Origin: Solwaraspora sp. WMMA2056
Lineage (GTDB): Bacteria > Actinomycetota > Actinomycetes > Mycobacteriales > Micromonosporaceae
Assembly (NCBI RefSeq): GCF_030345095.1
Contig: NZ_CP128360.1
Span: 2,294,001-2,358,000 of the forward strand
DNA length: 64,000 nucleotides
Direction of reading: 5' to 3'
Shown here piece by piece: positions 52,239-61,596 of this stretch (the first letter of the stretch is position 1; every line of letters begins with the position of its first letter). The notes below the pieces were generated by a model that was not told where the DNA came from, did not search any database, and was given only the letters and a program-made list of their open reading frames with translations. The position numbers were made by a program, and so were the translations under genes.

Positions 52239-53279
52239 ATGAACGACATCCCCACCACCCGGAGGCGCCGCGGTCGTCTGCGGCTGCTCCTCGGTGCCGC
52301 CTGCGCCGCGGCGCTGGTCGCCGGCGGTCTGGTGATCGCCCCCAGCGCGCACGCCGAGGCCGACCGGTACCTCAGCTCGAACCAGACCGGCACGCACAAC
52401 GGATACTTCTTCTCGTTCTGGAAGGACAGCGGCAACGCCAGCATGACGCTGCGCGAGAACGGCCGCTACTCCAGCTCGTGGGACCGCAGCACCAACAACT
52501 GGGTCGGCGGCAAGGGCTGGGCCACCGGTACCCGCCGGACGATCAGCTACTCGGGCAGCTACAACCCGGGCAACAACAACACCTACCTCGCCCTGTACGG
52601 GTGGACGCGTAACCAGCTCATCGAGTACTACGTGGTCGAGAACTTCGGCAGCTACAACCCGAGCAGCGGCGCCACCCGGATGGGTTCGGTCACCACCGAC
52701 GGCGGCACCTACGACATCCTGCGCAGCCAGCGGGTCAACGCGCCGTCGATCGACGGCACCCAGACGTTCTACCAGTACTGGAGCGTCCGGCAGCAGAAGC
52801 GCACCGGCGGCACCATCACCACCGCGAACCACTTCGACGCCTGGGCGCGTGCCGGCATGCAGCTCGGCTCCAACCACAGCTACCAGGTGATGGCGACCGA
52901 GGGCTACCAGAGCCAGGGCAGCTCCGACATCACCGTCTGGGAAGGCGGCACCGGCAACCCCGGTCCCAGCCCCACCGGCAACCCGGGGAACCCTGGCAAC
53001 CCGGGTAACCCGGGTCAGAGCAACTGCACCGCCGTTCTGTCGGCCGGTCAGCAGTTCGGCGACCGGTTCAACCTCAACGTCTCGGTCCAGAATGTCAGCA
53101 ACTGGACGGTCACCCTCAGCCTGCACGGCGGCCAGAGCCTGCAGAACAGCTGGAACGCTGCGGTCAGCGGCACTACCGGAAACATCACCGCCAGGCCGAA
53201 CGGCAGCGGTAACAACTTCGGTGTGACGATCATGCACGGGGGCAACTGGACGTGGCCTACGGTCACCTGTCGAACATGA
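52239..53279 (+). CDS. GH11 endo-1,4-beta-xylanase with CBM2-like domain
   Basis: This 346-residue secreted enzyme cleaves xylan. A Tat-like signal ([16 protein letters not shown]) ends near HAEA. The jelly-roll domain has nucleophile Glu129 ([13 protein letters not shown]) and acid/base Glu221 ([11 protein letters not shown]). A Gly/Asn/Pro linker with repeated NPGNPGNPG leads to a C-terminal CBM2-like domain ([20 protein letters not shown], to NWTWPTVTC). It is placed apart from other hydrolases and probably under its own operator. Confidence 0.92.
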   Translation: MNDIPTTRRRRGRLRLLLGAACAAALVAGGLVIAPSAHAEADRYLSSNQTGTHNGYFFSFWKDSGNASMTLRENGRYSSSWDRSTNNWVGGKGWATGTRRTISYSGSYNPGNNNTYLALYGWTRNQLIEYYVVENFGSYNPSSGATRMGSVTTDGGTYDILRSQRVNAPSIDGTQTFYQYWSVRQQKRTGGTITTANHFDAWARAGMQLGSNHSYQVMATEGYQSQGSSDITVWEGGTGNPGPSPTGNPGNPGNPGNPGQSNCTAVLSAGQQFGDRFNLNVSVQNVSNWTVTLSLHGGQSLQNSWNAAVSGTTGNITARPNGSGNNFGVTIMHGGNWTWPTVTCRT

Positions 53280-53382
53280 TGACCCTGACCGACTGAGGAA
53301 CGAGACATCCCGTACGTGAGCGGGCCGACCCTGCTGGGGGGTCGGCCCGCTCCGCGCTGCGTACCACCGGCACCGCCTGCTC

Positions 53383-53450
53383 CCCGACGATCTTGCGCTT
53401 ATCGTGGAACAAAGTGGACAAATACTCTCGATAAGCGCAAGATCGTCGGG
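53383..53450. terminator. Perfect 22-bp inverted repeat between convergent genes
   Basis: 53383-53404 and 53429-53450 are exact reverse complements (CCCGACGATCTTGCGCTTAT plus CG) around a 24-base loop. The xylanase and RtcB genes meet here, so it probably ends transcription from both sides. Confidence 0.85.
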
Positions 53451-53469
53451 AAGGGGGGTGGGTCAGCGG

Positions 53470-54669
53470 TCAGCCCTTGACGCAGACCACCTGCCGCAGG
53501 TGGGCCACCACCTCGACCAGGTCGGCCTGCTCGGCGATCACCTGGCCGAGATCCTTGTACGCCGCCGGAATCTCGTCGACCACGCCGGCATCCTTACGGC
53601 ACTCCACACCGGAGGTCTGCGCTGCCAGGTCGTCGACGGTGTAGGTCTTTTTCGCCTTCGACCGCGACATCCGCCGACCGGCACCGTGCGACGCCGAGCA
53701 GTACGCCGCCTCGTTGCCGAGACCACGCACCACGTACGAGCCGGTACCCATCGACCCGGGGATGATGCCGAGCTCACCGCGCCCGGCCCGGATCGCCCCC
53801 TTGCGGGTCACCAGCAGCGGCACCCCGTCGTAGGTCTCCTCGGCCACGTAGTTGTGGTGGCAGGAGATCGGCTCGTCGAAGCGGGCCGCCGGCACCGCCC
53901 CACGCAGCACCCGGCACAGCAGCGCCAGCATGATCGCCCGGTTGCGGGCCGCGTACTCCTGGGCCCAGGTCAGATCCCGCCGGTACGCGGCCATCTCCGG
54001 GGTGTCGGCGAGGAACACCGCCAGGTCCCGGTCCGGCAGGCCGGCGTTGTGCGGCAGCGTGCGGGCCACCGCGATGTGCCGCTCGGCCAGCTCCTTGCCG
54101 ATGTTGCGGGAGCCGGAGTGCAGCATCAGCCAGACCCGACCGGCGTCGGCACCGCCCTGCTCGACACAGACCTCGATGAAGTGGTTGCCGCCACCGAGGG
54201 TGCCCAGCTGGCGCTGCGCCCGTGACTCCAGCGCGGCGACCCCGGAGTGCAGGCCGGTGAACCCGGACCAGAACCGGTCCCAGCCGGCGGTCGGCAGCCC
54301 GTGCACCCGGCGCGGGTCGACCGGGTCGTCGTGGGCCTGGAATCCGACCGGGATGGTGGCCTCGATGGCGTTGCGCAGCGCCCCCAGGTCGTCGGGCAGT
54401 TGCGCGTCGGTCAGGTTGGTGCGTACCGCCGACATGCCGCAGCCGATGTCGACGCCGACCGCGGCCGGGGCCAGTGCCTGACGCATCGCGATCACCGAAC
54501 CGACGGTGGCACCCTTGCCGTAGTGCACGTCGGGCATCACCGCGACGCCGTGCACCCACGGCAGCGCGCCGATGTTGCGCAGTTGCTGGCTGGCCTGCGG
54601 CTCGATGGTCGACGGATCGGTCCAGACCTTGACCGGGGCCCGGGTGCCGGACAGCAGGGTGGGACTCAT
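53470..54669 (-). CDS. rtcB: RNA ligase RtcB
   Basis: This 399-residue GTP-dependent ligase joins RNA 3'-phosphate or 2',3'-cyclic phosphate ends to 5'-OH ends. Signature motifs are present: GVDIGCGM (metal-binding Cys), GGGNHFIEV, HSGSRNIGK, SMGTGSYVV and the guanylated His in ASHGAGR. GGGAG before ATG 54669 supports the start. No rtcA or rtcR is nearby. A tiny upstream frame at 54769-54810 could regulate it. Confidence 0.95.
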   Translation of the reverse strand: MSPTLLSGTRAPVKVWTDPSTIEPQASQQLRNIGALPWVHGVAVMPDVHYGKGATVGSVIAMRQALAPAAVGVDIGCGMSAVRTNLTDAQLPDDLGALRNAIEATIPVGFQAHDDPVDPRRVHGLPTAGWDRFWSGFTGLHSGVAALESRAQRQLGTLGGGNHFIEVCVEQGGADAGRVWLMLHSGSRNIGKELAERHIAVARTLPHNAGLPDRDLAVFLADTPEMAAYRRDLTWAQEYAARNRAIMLALLCRVLRGAVPAARFDEPISCHHNYVAEETYDGVPLLVTRKGAIRAGRGELGIIPGSMGTGSYVVRGLGNEAAYCSASHGAGRRMSRSKAKKTYTVDDLAAQTSGVECRKDAGVVDEIPAAYKDLGQVIAEQADLVEVVAHLRQVVCVKG

Positions 54670-54768
54670 GGGGACTCCCGTGAGTGGACGGTGTGGGACG
54701 GCGACGGCCACCGGCACCGGCATCGCCGGGCTGGTCGGTGTGCGGGCGCCGCAGCGGACGGAGCAGGC

Positions 54769-54810
54769 TCAGCCGCGTGCAGCGGCGGCGGGTTTCGCCA
54801 GTTGGCGCAT
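54769..54810 (-). CDS. 13-codon leader frame upstream of rtcB
   Basis: ATG CGC CAA CTG GCG AAA ends at TGA after 13 codons (MRQLAKPAAAARG). A clear GAGGAG sits six bases upstream of the ATG. It lies 99 bases before rtcB in the same direction, so it may be a leader peptide. It is too short to be found by usual gene callers. Confidence 0.45.
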   Translation of the reverse strand: MRQLAKPAAAARG

Positions 54811-54902
54811 CGGTGGCTCCTCGTCACTCGCTGTGCGGTCCACGCTAGGCGGGTACGGTCGACGGCCGCAACCGGTTTGATCGCTGCGGCTCGCCGCCAG
54901 GA

Positions 54903-55544
54903 TCACGGCCGGCGTCGCGGGTCGGGGGCGATCAGCACCTCGGCGCCGATCGGGATGAAGCCGGCGGCCAGGAAGGCACGCAGGGATCTCGCATTGCCCG
55001 GGGCGACCGCGGCGAAGACCGGCTCACCGGCCGGCACCAGGGTCAGCGCGTCGGCGAGCAGCGCCCGGCCGGTCCGCCGGGCGGGTCGGGTCACCTCGAT
55101 GCTGAGCTCCCGGCGGCCGGCCAGCCCGTCGGCGAGGGTGACCACGCCCCGGTCGTCGCCGTACGCGACGACCCGCTGGCGCAGCCGCCGCGCCCGGCGT
55201 ACCCGTGGATGTTCCGCCAGGTCGTCGCGGGCAACGAGCCGGTCGGGCCCGCCGTCGGCGCCCCGGCCCCGGGCGACCAGGGTGACGTCGAGACTGTCCA
55301 GCCAGCCCTGCGGGCCGGCAAGCCAGCGCAGGAAATCGGGGGCGTGGGCACCGCCGAATCCGTCGGGGGAGTGGGCGAGGACCTGCGCCGGCGGTACGGC
55401 GGTCGCGACGATCGCGTACCCGGTGAGGGCCAGGACGCACTCCCAGCCGCCGGGCAGTGCCCCGGTGACGTCGACGCCGCCGGTGTCCGCCGGGAAGTCG
55501 CCGTCGACTGCCCGGTGCAGGACGGCGAGCAGCGGGTGGACCAC
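54903..55544 (-). CDS. GNAT-family acetyltransferase-like protein
   Basis: This 213-residue protein has a GNAT core (RELSIEVTRPARRTGRALL, the acetyl-CoA-binding turn, then PVFAAVAPGNARSLRAFLAA and GFIPIGAEVL). The first half is less conserved and could bind substrate. GTG 55544 was taken because it begins the regular sequence. Its substrate is unknown. Confidence 0.78.
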   Translation of the reverse strand: MVHPLLAVLHRAVDGDFPADTGGVDVTGALPGGWECVLALTGYAIVATAVPPAQVLAHSPDGFGGAHAPDFLRWLAGPQGWLDSLDVTLVARGRGADGGPDRLVARDDLAEHPRVRRARRLRQRVVAYGDDRGVVTLADGLAGRRELSIEVTRPARRTGRALLADALTLVPAGEPVFAAVAPGNARSLRAFLAAGFIPIGAEVLIAPDPRRRP

Positions 55545-55726
55545 GTGTCGACGATATCCGCGCTGACATGTACCGGCTGAGCCGGCTGGCACCGGGGCGC
55601 CGACGGCGCCGTGTCCGAGGTCACCTGGGTCGGACGGCGGATCCGGGGCCGGTACGCAGGCGGTCGGCAGGCATCCTGGGAGCCGAACAGCTCGAGATCG
55701 TGCTCAGCGCGTAAGGGGAGTCCCAC

Positions 55727-57142
55727 ATGTCAGCATCCGTACCGTCCGGTCGCACCTTCCCGGGAACCTTCCTCTGGGGGACGGCGACCGCGTCGTACCA
55801 GGTCGAGGGGGCTGCCGCTGTCGACGGCCGGACGCCGTCGATCTGGGACACCTTCGCGCACACCCCCGGCCTGGTCACCAACGGCGACACCGGCGACGTG
55901 GCCTGCGACCACTACCACCGGCTGGAGGCGGACCTGGACCTGCTGGCCGACCTGGGTGTCGGTGCCTACCGGTTCTCGATCTCCTGGTCGCGGGTGCTGC
56001 CGCACGGCGGCAGCCAGCTCAACCGCAAGGGTGTCGACTTCTACTCGGCGTTGATCGACGGCCTGCGGGCCCGGGGCATCGCGCCGGTGGCCACCCTCTA
56101 CCACTGGGACCTGCCGCAGGAGCTGGAGGACGCCGGCGGCTGGCCGCACCGGGACACCGCGCAGCGCTTCGCCGAGTACGCCGGCCAGATGGGGGAGGTG
56201 TTCGGTGACCGGGTGCACACCTGGATCACCCTCAACGAGCCGTGGTGCTCGGCGTACCTGGGTTACGGCTCCGGGGTGCACGCGCCGGGGCGGACCGAGC
56301 CGGCCGCCGCGCTGGCCGCCGTACACCATCTCAACCTGGGTCACGGCCTGGCGGTACGGGCGTTGCGCGCCACCATCGACCCGGCGGCGCAGGTCAGCGT
56401 GACGCTGAACCTGCACCACGTCCGGGGCGAGTCGGCGGCCGACGCCGAAGCGGTACGCCGGATCGACGCCCTGGCCAACCGGGCGTTCCTCGGCCCGATG
56501 CTGGACGGTGCCTACCCCCGGGACCTGATCGACGACACCGCCTCGGTGACCGACTGGGCGTTCGTGCGGGACGGGGACGAGGCCGCCGCGCACGCGCCGC
56601 TGGACCTGCTCGGGGTGAACTACTACAACCCGGTGCTGGTACGGCAGTGGGACGGTGTGTCGCCCCGGTCGACCGCCGACGGCCACGCCGACGGTGCCGC
56701 GTCGCCGTGGATCGGGGTGACCGACGTCGAGTTCGTCGCCCAGCCGGGCCCGTACACCCAGATGGGCTGGAACATCGACGAGACCGGGTTGACCGAGTTG
56801 CTGCTGCGGCTGCACCGCGACTACCCGGGGCTGCCGTTGATGATCACCGAGAACGGGGCGGCGTTCGACGACGTGGTCGACCCCGACGGTCGGGTGCACG
56901 ACCCCCGGCGGATCGACTACCTGCACCGGCACCTGACCGCGGTGGCCGAGGCGATCGAGGGCGGGGCGGACGTGCGGGGCTACTTCGTGTGGTCGCTGAT
57001 GGACAACTTCGAGTGGGCGCGGGGCTACGCGAAGACGTTCGGCATCGTGCACATCGACCGCGAGACGCTGCGGCGGACCTGGAAGGAGAGCGCGCACTGG
57101 TACCGCCGGGTGGTCGCGGCGAACGCGCTGCCGGCGGCCTGA
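55727..57142 (+). CDS. GH1 beta-glucosidase
   Basis: This 471-residue cytoplasmic enzyme hydrolyses beta-glucosides such as cellobiose. It has [15 protein letters not shown], acid/base Glu171 in TLNEPWC and nucleophile Glu375 in ITENGAA. AAGGGGAG before the ATG supports the start. No transporter is adjacent; the sugar ABC importer at 11545 could supply substrate. Its 3' end is copied in tandem after the stop (57121-57270). Confidence 0.96.
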   Translation: MSASVPSGRTFPGTFLWGTATASYQVEGAAAVDGRTPSIWDTFAHTPGLVTNGDTGDVACDHYHRLEADLDLLADLGVGAYRFSISWSRVLPHGGSQLNRKGVDFYSALIDGLRARGIAPVATLYHWDLPQELEDAGGWPHRDTAQRFAEYAGQMGEVFGDRVHTWITLNEPWCSAYLGYGSGVHAPGRTEPAAALAAVHHLNLGHGLAVRALRATIDPAAQVSVTLNLHHVRGESAADAEAVRRIDALANRAFLGPMLDGAYPRDLIDDTASVTDWAFVRDGDEAAAHAPLDLLGVNYYNPVLVRQWDGVSPRSTADGHADGAASPWIGVTDVEFVAQPGPYTQMGWNIDETGLTELLLRLHRDYPGLPLMITENGAAFDDVVDPDGRVHDPRRIDYLHRHLTAVAEAIEGGADVRGYFVWSLMDNFEWARGYAKTFGIVHIDRETLRRTWKESAHWYRRVVAANALPAA

Positions 57143-57270
57143 GGCGAACGCGCTGCCGGCGGCCTGAGGCGAACGCGCTGCCGGCGGCCTGAGCCGGACG
57201 CGCTGCCGGCGGACTGAGGCGAACGCGCTGCCGGCGGCCTGAGCCGGACGCGCTGCCGGCGGACTGACCG
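57121..57270. repeat. Six tandem 25-bp repeats covering the end of the GH1 gene
   Basis: Units of GRACGCGCTGCCGGCGGMCT followed by GASSC run six times from 57121. The first unit encodes NALPAA and the real stop, so the remaining five are post-stop copies. Because 25 is not a multiple of three, the copies shift frame. Confidence 0.95.
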
Positions 57271-57359
57271 GGAATCGACCTGATCCGGTTTACCTATCGC
57301 CTTGATAATCCCGATCGACAAGCTAGACATTGCCGGTCCGGTCCGGCACCCTCGGTGGG

Positions 57360-58349
57360 GTGGACTGGGTGTTGGTGCTCGCCGGCTGCGGCATCGGGAT
57401 CATCGTCGGGCTGACCGGGATGGGCGGCGGGGCGCTGATGACCCCGATGCTGGTCATCTTCTTCGGCGTCCCGCCGCTCGCGGCCGTCTCCAGCGACCTC
57501 GTGGTCAGCGCGGTCATGAAGCCGGTCGGTGGGCTGGTGCACATCCGACGTCGGACCGTGCACTGGTCCCTGGTCGGCTGGCTCTGCCTGGGCAGCGTGC
57601 CGTGCGCCTTCGCCGGCGTCCTGCTGCTGCGGGCGCTCGGTGACGGCGAGAGCCTGCAGCACGGGATCAAGGTGGCCCTCGGGGTGGCCCTGCTGCTGGC
57701 CGCCGCCGGCCTGGTCTTCCGCACCTACACCCGGATGGTCGAGCACGCCGCCCGCCGCCGGGCGGTCGCCGCCGGCACCGAACCGGCGGTCGCCGCCCCG
57801 GCTGAGGCCCCGCTGAAGGCCCGCCCGCTGCCCACCGTGGCGATCGGCGCGGTCGGCGGGCTGATCGTCGGGATGACCAGCGTCGGCTCCGGCTCGCTGA
57901 TCATCATCGCGCTGCTGATGCTCTACCCGCTGCTGCGCCCGGCGTTCCTGGTCGGCACCGACCTGGTGCAGGCGGTTCCGTTGGTGATCGCCGCAGCCAT
58001 CGGCCACCTGCTCTTCGGCGACTTCCGCCTCGACCTGACCGCCTCGCTGCTGCTCGGCGCGGTACCGGGGGCGTGGATCGGTGCCCAGCTCTCCTCCCGG
58101 GCCCCGGGTGGGCTGGTCCGCCGGGCGCTGACCCTGGTCCTGCTGGCCAGTGCGCTCAAGCTGCTCGGCACCCCGGACATCGCCCTGCTGGCGCTGCTCG
58201 TGGTGGTCGTGGTCGCCGGCTCGGTCGGCTGGATGGCCGCCCGCCGCCGGCACGGGCTGCCCGCCCTGGCCCGTACCGAACTGCGGATGTCGCCGCCGGC
58301 CGACGACCGGTCCGCCGAACCGGCGCGGGTCGGTAGCGGCGGCCCGTGA
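57360..58349 (+). CDS. TauE/SafE-type anion exporter
   Basis: This 329-residue membrane protein has two halves with GIGIIVGLTGMGGGALMTPM and a matching GAVGGLIVGMTSVGSGSLI. These repeats form the transport path for sulfite, sulfonates or similar anions. An alternative TTG at 57330 exists; GTG 57360 fits the usual N-terminus. It is followed by a convergent gene with only three bases between stops. Confidence 0.88.
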   Translation: MDWVLVLAGCGIGIIVGLTGMGGGALMTPMLVIFFGVPPLAAVSSDLVVSAVMKPVGGLVHIRRRTVHWSLVGWLCLGSVPCAFAGVLLLRALGDGESLQHGIKVALGVALLLAAAGLVFRTYTRMVEHAARRRAVAAGTEPAVAAPAEAPLKARPLPTVAIGAVGGLIVGMTSVGSGSLIIIALLMLYPLLRPAFLVGTDLVQAVPLVIAAAIGHLLFGDFRLDLTASLLLGAVPGAWIGAQLSSRAPGGLVRRALTLVLLASALKLLGTPDIALLALLVVVVVAGSVGWMAARRRHGLPALARTELRMSPPADDRSAEPARVGSGGP

Positions 58350-58352
58350 CGG

Positions 58353-59216
58353 TCAGGACGGCCGCCAGGGGCCGCTGACGAACCGGCCGTCGACGTCGAA
58401 CGGGTACGGGTTCGGCAGGCAGCCACCCAGGTCGGTCGTCTGCAGCCCCATCACCGGGGCCAGTTGGCCCGCGCCGGCGCACCCCATGTGGTCGAAGCCC
58501 AGGTAGTGGCCGACCTCGTGGTTGATCACACTGGTCTGGTAATCGTCGATGGTCACCGGGTAGCCATCGGCCCCCTGCAGCCACCGGCGCAGGTTGATCA
58601 TGATCGTGGTGCCGGTCCGGCAGGAGAAGACGCCGGCGGTGTCCAGCCCGGCCCGGCCGCACAGCCGGTCGACGGTCTGCGGGGTGGCCAACCGGATCCG
58701 GACGTCGTAGCGGTCCCCGCCGACCCGTCGGAACGACCAGGACGCCTGGTTCAGCCCGACGCTGCGGTCGGTCACCGGGTGGAACCCCGACTCGGTCCAG
58801 CCCTGCGACGCGGCGAGGATGCCGTCCACCCGGTCGGCGAACCGGCTCACCGTCCACGGCTCCAGGTCGCCCCAGTCGATGTCCCGCTCGACCTCCACCC
58901 GGTAGGTGACGATCCGGGTGCCGATGCCGATCCGGCCCGGCGACCCGGCGGCGGCGTCGAAGCTGCCGGCACCGGAGCGGGGGATCGCCGAGTCCGGTGG
59001 TGTCGTCGGCGTCGGGCTGGGGGTGGGGCTCGGTGGTGCGGTGCTCGGTGGTGCGGTGCTGGGCGCGCCGTCGCTGGGGGCGGCCTGGCCGCCCGCCGCG
59101 CCCGGTGCCGGCTGCCACACGGGCGTCGCGGGGGCGGTTCCGCATCCGACCAGGACGCCGGCAGCCAGCAGCGCCGCCAGCAGTCCGGCGGTCGTGCCCC
59201 GATTTCGACCGATGTG
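58353..59216 (-). CDS. DUF3152 lipoprotein with zinc-protease motif
   Basis: This 287-residue lipoprotein has lipobox LVGC, a Pro/Ser/Thr-rich linker with repeated STAPP, then a DUF3152-type domain. It contains HEVGHYLGFDH, the zinc motif of metzincin-like proteases, and two Cys pairs. The catalytic Glu and third His are present, so a surface protease role is plausible though not proven for the family. GTG 59216 follows GAGGGGAG by eight bases. Confidence 0.82.
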   Translation of the reverse strand, partial: HIGRNRGTTAGLLAALLAAGVLVGCGTAPATPVWQPAPGAAGGQAAPSDGAPSTAPPSTAPPSPTPSPTPTTPPDSAIPRSGAGSFDAAAGSPGRIGIGTRIVTYRVEVERDIDWGDLEPWTVSRFADRVDGILAASQGWTESGFHPVTDRSVGLNQASWSFRRVGGDRYDVRIRLATPQTVDRLCGRAGLDTAGVFSCRTGTTIMINLRRWLQGADGYPVTIDDYQTSVINHEVGHYLGFDHMGCAGAGQLAPVMGLQTTDLGGCLPNPYPFDVDGRFVSGPWRPS

Positions 59217-59355
59217 CACCGATATCACTCCCCTCGGTGACGTCAGGCCACCTCATCACAGAACGGATCCGGCGCCGCAACCGGTGAGTGCACAGGTCCA
59301 GATGGCAGGAACACTAGGCGGTTGCCGTGTGGCGGACGTTGGCTAAGGTCGATCG

Positions 59356-61581
59356 GTGCACCGGATCGAGGACACCGCGCCAGCGGCCCGCTGGGAGGAC
59401 GCCTTCCTCACCGGCAACGGCGAGTACGGGCTGATGGTGCACGGCGACCCGGTCGCGGAGCGGATCGTGGTCAACCACCACCGGTTCGTGCTGCCCAACG
59501 GCACCCGCGACCGGCGGCCACCGGAGCTGGCCGGCGTCATCGAACAGGTCCGCGAGCTGATCCTGGCCGACCGGCGGGCCGAGGCCGGCCGGCTGCTCGC
59601 CGACGGGCGACAACTGGAGTGGACCCAGTCCTACCACCCCGGGTACGCGTTGACCATCGACAGTGTCGCCACCCGTGCCGACCCGTCGCCACCGGCCGAC
59701 TACCGGCGTACCACCGATTTCGCCACCGGCGAGGTCAGCGCGACCTGGGACGGCGACCGCGCCCGGCGGGCCTTCGTCTCCCGCGCCGACGCCGTCGCGG
59801 TGGTCGCGCTCGCCGCCGGGCCGTGCCTGCTCGGCGCGACCGGCGACCTGCCCGGCCGGCCGGTCGCCGTCGGCTACGACGTCGCCGCCTACCGGCACGA
59901 CGGGTACGCCGTCCTGCGGGTCCGGGGCAGCTACCCGCCCGGACTCGGCGCGTACGGGTTCGAGGGGCTGACCCTGGTGGTCGGCGACACCGAGATCGTC
60001 GGCGACCGGATCCGCATCGGCGGGGACGCGCTGACGCTGACCGTGCTCGACCGCTACGACACACCAGGCTGGGGCACGGCGGCGCTGCACGCCCGGCTGA
60101 CGGCGCTCGCCGGCGACGACTACGACCGGCTGCTGCGACGCCACGTCGCGCTGCACGCACCGATGTACCAGCGGCTCGACCTGCGGCTGCGCGTCGACGA
60201 CACCGACCGGCACCATCCGGTCGGCCAGCTGCTCGACGCCCAGCGCGCCGACGACCAACGACTGTCACCGGTGCTGCTGGAGCGGCTGTTCCACGCCGGC
60301 CGGTACCTGCTGATCAGCTCCAGCGGTGTGCTGCCGCCCCGGCTGACCGGCCTCTGGCTGGCGTCCTGGGACGCGGCCTGGGCCGGTGACTTCACCACCG
60401 ACGCCAACCTCAACCTGCAGATGGCCGGGGCCGCGATCGGCGCCCTGCCGGAGGTGACGGCGGCGTACCGGCGGCTGATCGCCGGCCAGGTCGACGACTG
60501 GCGGCGCAACGCGCGGGCGGTGTACGGCGGCCGGGGCCTGCTCGCCCCCGGTCGCACCGACGGCGAACACGGCCACCTGTTCCACTTCTGCGACGAGTGG
60601 CCGTGGCCGGCCTGGCTGCCCGGAGCCGACTGGCTGCTGTACCCGCTCTGGGAGCATCACCTGGTCACCGGGGAGCCGCTGGGCGCGGCCGCCGGGTGGC
60701 TGGTCGAGGCGGCCGAGTTCTTCGCCGACTTTTTGACCCGGGTCGACGACGACGGGGGGTTCGTGTTCGTGCCGTCGTTCTCCGGCGAGACCGGTCCGCT
60801 CGATGAGAACGACCAGCCGGTCTACCTGGCGGTCAACGCGACGATGGACATCGCCGCCGCCCGGCACGCGATGGGCCTGGCCGGCGCGCTGACCGGGTCG
60901 CCCGAGTGGGCGGAGCTGGCCGCACGGCTGCCGGAGTACCTGGTCGACGACCGGGGAGCGCTCGCCGAATGGGCCTGGCCCGGCTACCGGGCCGACGACG
61001 ACCACCGGCACGTGAGCCATCTCTACCCGGTGTGGCCGCTGCACGAGATCACCCCGGACGGCACGCCGGAGCTGGCCCGCGCGGCGCACCGGGCGCTGGC
61101 CGTACGCGGTGACGAGAACCTTTCCGCGCACGGCAGCCTGCACCGGGCGCTGGTCGCCGCCCGGCTGCGCGACGCCGACGGGGTCGCTGCCAACCTGCGG
61201 AAGATCATTTGTGCGGACATGTTCTTCCGGTCGCTGATGAGCGCGCACAACCCGGGGCTGCAGACGTACAACGCCGACGCGGCGCACGCGCTGCCCGGCG
61301 TACTGATCGAGGCGCTGGTCGACTCGCGGGTCGACCCGGCGGACGGGTCGGTGGCCCTGCACCTGGTGCCGGCCTGGCCGGCGCAGCTGCCCGGCGGCAC
61401 CCTGCGGGGGGTCACCTGCCGGGGGCGGATCACCGTCGAGGAGCTGACCTGGAACGCGGCCTCGGTGCGGGTCCGACTCCGCTCGGCGCTCACCCAACGG
61501 GTCACGGTCACCAGCCCGTACGGGGTGCTGCCGGTCGACCTGCCCGCCGACGAGCCGGTGACCCTGGACCTGCATACTTAG
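59356..61581 (+). CDS. GH95-family glycoside hydrolase
   Basis: This 741-residue enzyme is like alpha-1,2-fucosidases and related GH95 enzymes. It has WEDAFLTGNGEYGLMVHG at the N-terminus, an alpha/alpha barrel region with WDAAWAGDFTTDANLNLQM, and a C-terminal beta domain. No signal peptide, so it is cytoplasmic and would act on imported oligosaccharides. Substrate is not provable from sequence. Its stop overlaps the iron box of the next operon. Confidence 0.85.
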   Translation: MHRIEDTAPAARWEDAFLTGNGEYGLMVHGDPVAERIVVNHHRFVLPNGTRDRRPPELAGVIEQVRELILADRRAEAGRLLADGRQLEWTQSYHPGYALTIDSVATRADPSPPADYRRTTDFATGEVSATWDGDRARRAFVSRADAVAVVALAAGPCLLGATGDLPGRPVAVGYDVAAYRHDGYAVLRVRGSYPPGLGAYGFEGLTLVVGDTEIVGDRIRIGGDALTLTVLDRYDTPGWGTAALHARLTALAGDDYDRLLRRHVALHAPMYQRLDLRLRVDDTDRHHPVGQLLDAQRADDQRLSPVLLERLFHAGRYLLISSSGVLPPRLTGLWLASWDAAWAGDFTTDANLNLQMAGAAIGALPEVTAAYRRLIAGQVDDWRRNARAVYGGRGLLAPGRTDGEHGHLFHFCDEWPWPAWLPGADWLLYPLWEHHLVTGEPLGAAAGWLVEAAEFFADFLTRVDDDGGFVFVPSFSGETGPLDENDQPVYLAVNATMDIAAARHAMGLAGALTGSPEWAELAARLPEYLVDDRGALAEWAWPGYRADDDHRHVSHLYPVWPLHEITPDGTPELARAAHRALAVRGDENLSAHGSLHRALVAARLRDADGVAANLRKIICADMFFRSLMSAHNPGLQTYNADAAHALPGVLIEALVDSRVDPADGSVALHLVPAWPAQLPGGTLRGVTCRGRITVEELTWNAASVRVRLRSALTQRVTVTSPYGVLPVDLPADEPVTLDLHT

Positions 61582-61596
61582 GGAATGCTTACCTCA
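61578..61596. promoter_or_regulatory. Iron box (IdeR/DmdR-type) before siderophore permease
   Basis: TTAGGGAATGCTTACCTCA matches the iron-box consensus at 14 of 19 positions. It includes the GH95 stop and the first possible ATG of the permease. Confidence 0.5.

Noticed and set aside
57121-57270. Repeat array as CRISPR
   Set aside because: The units are directly adjacent with no spacers and no Cas genes.
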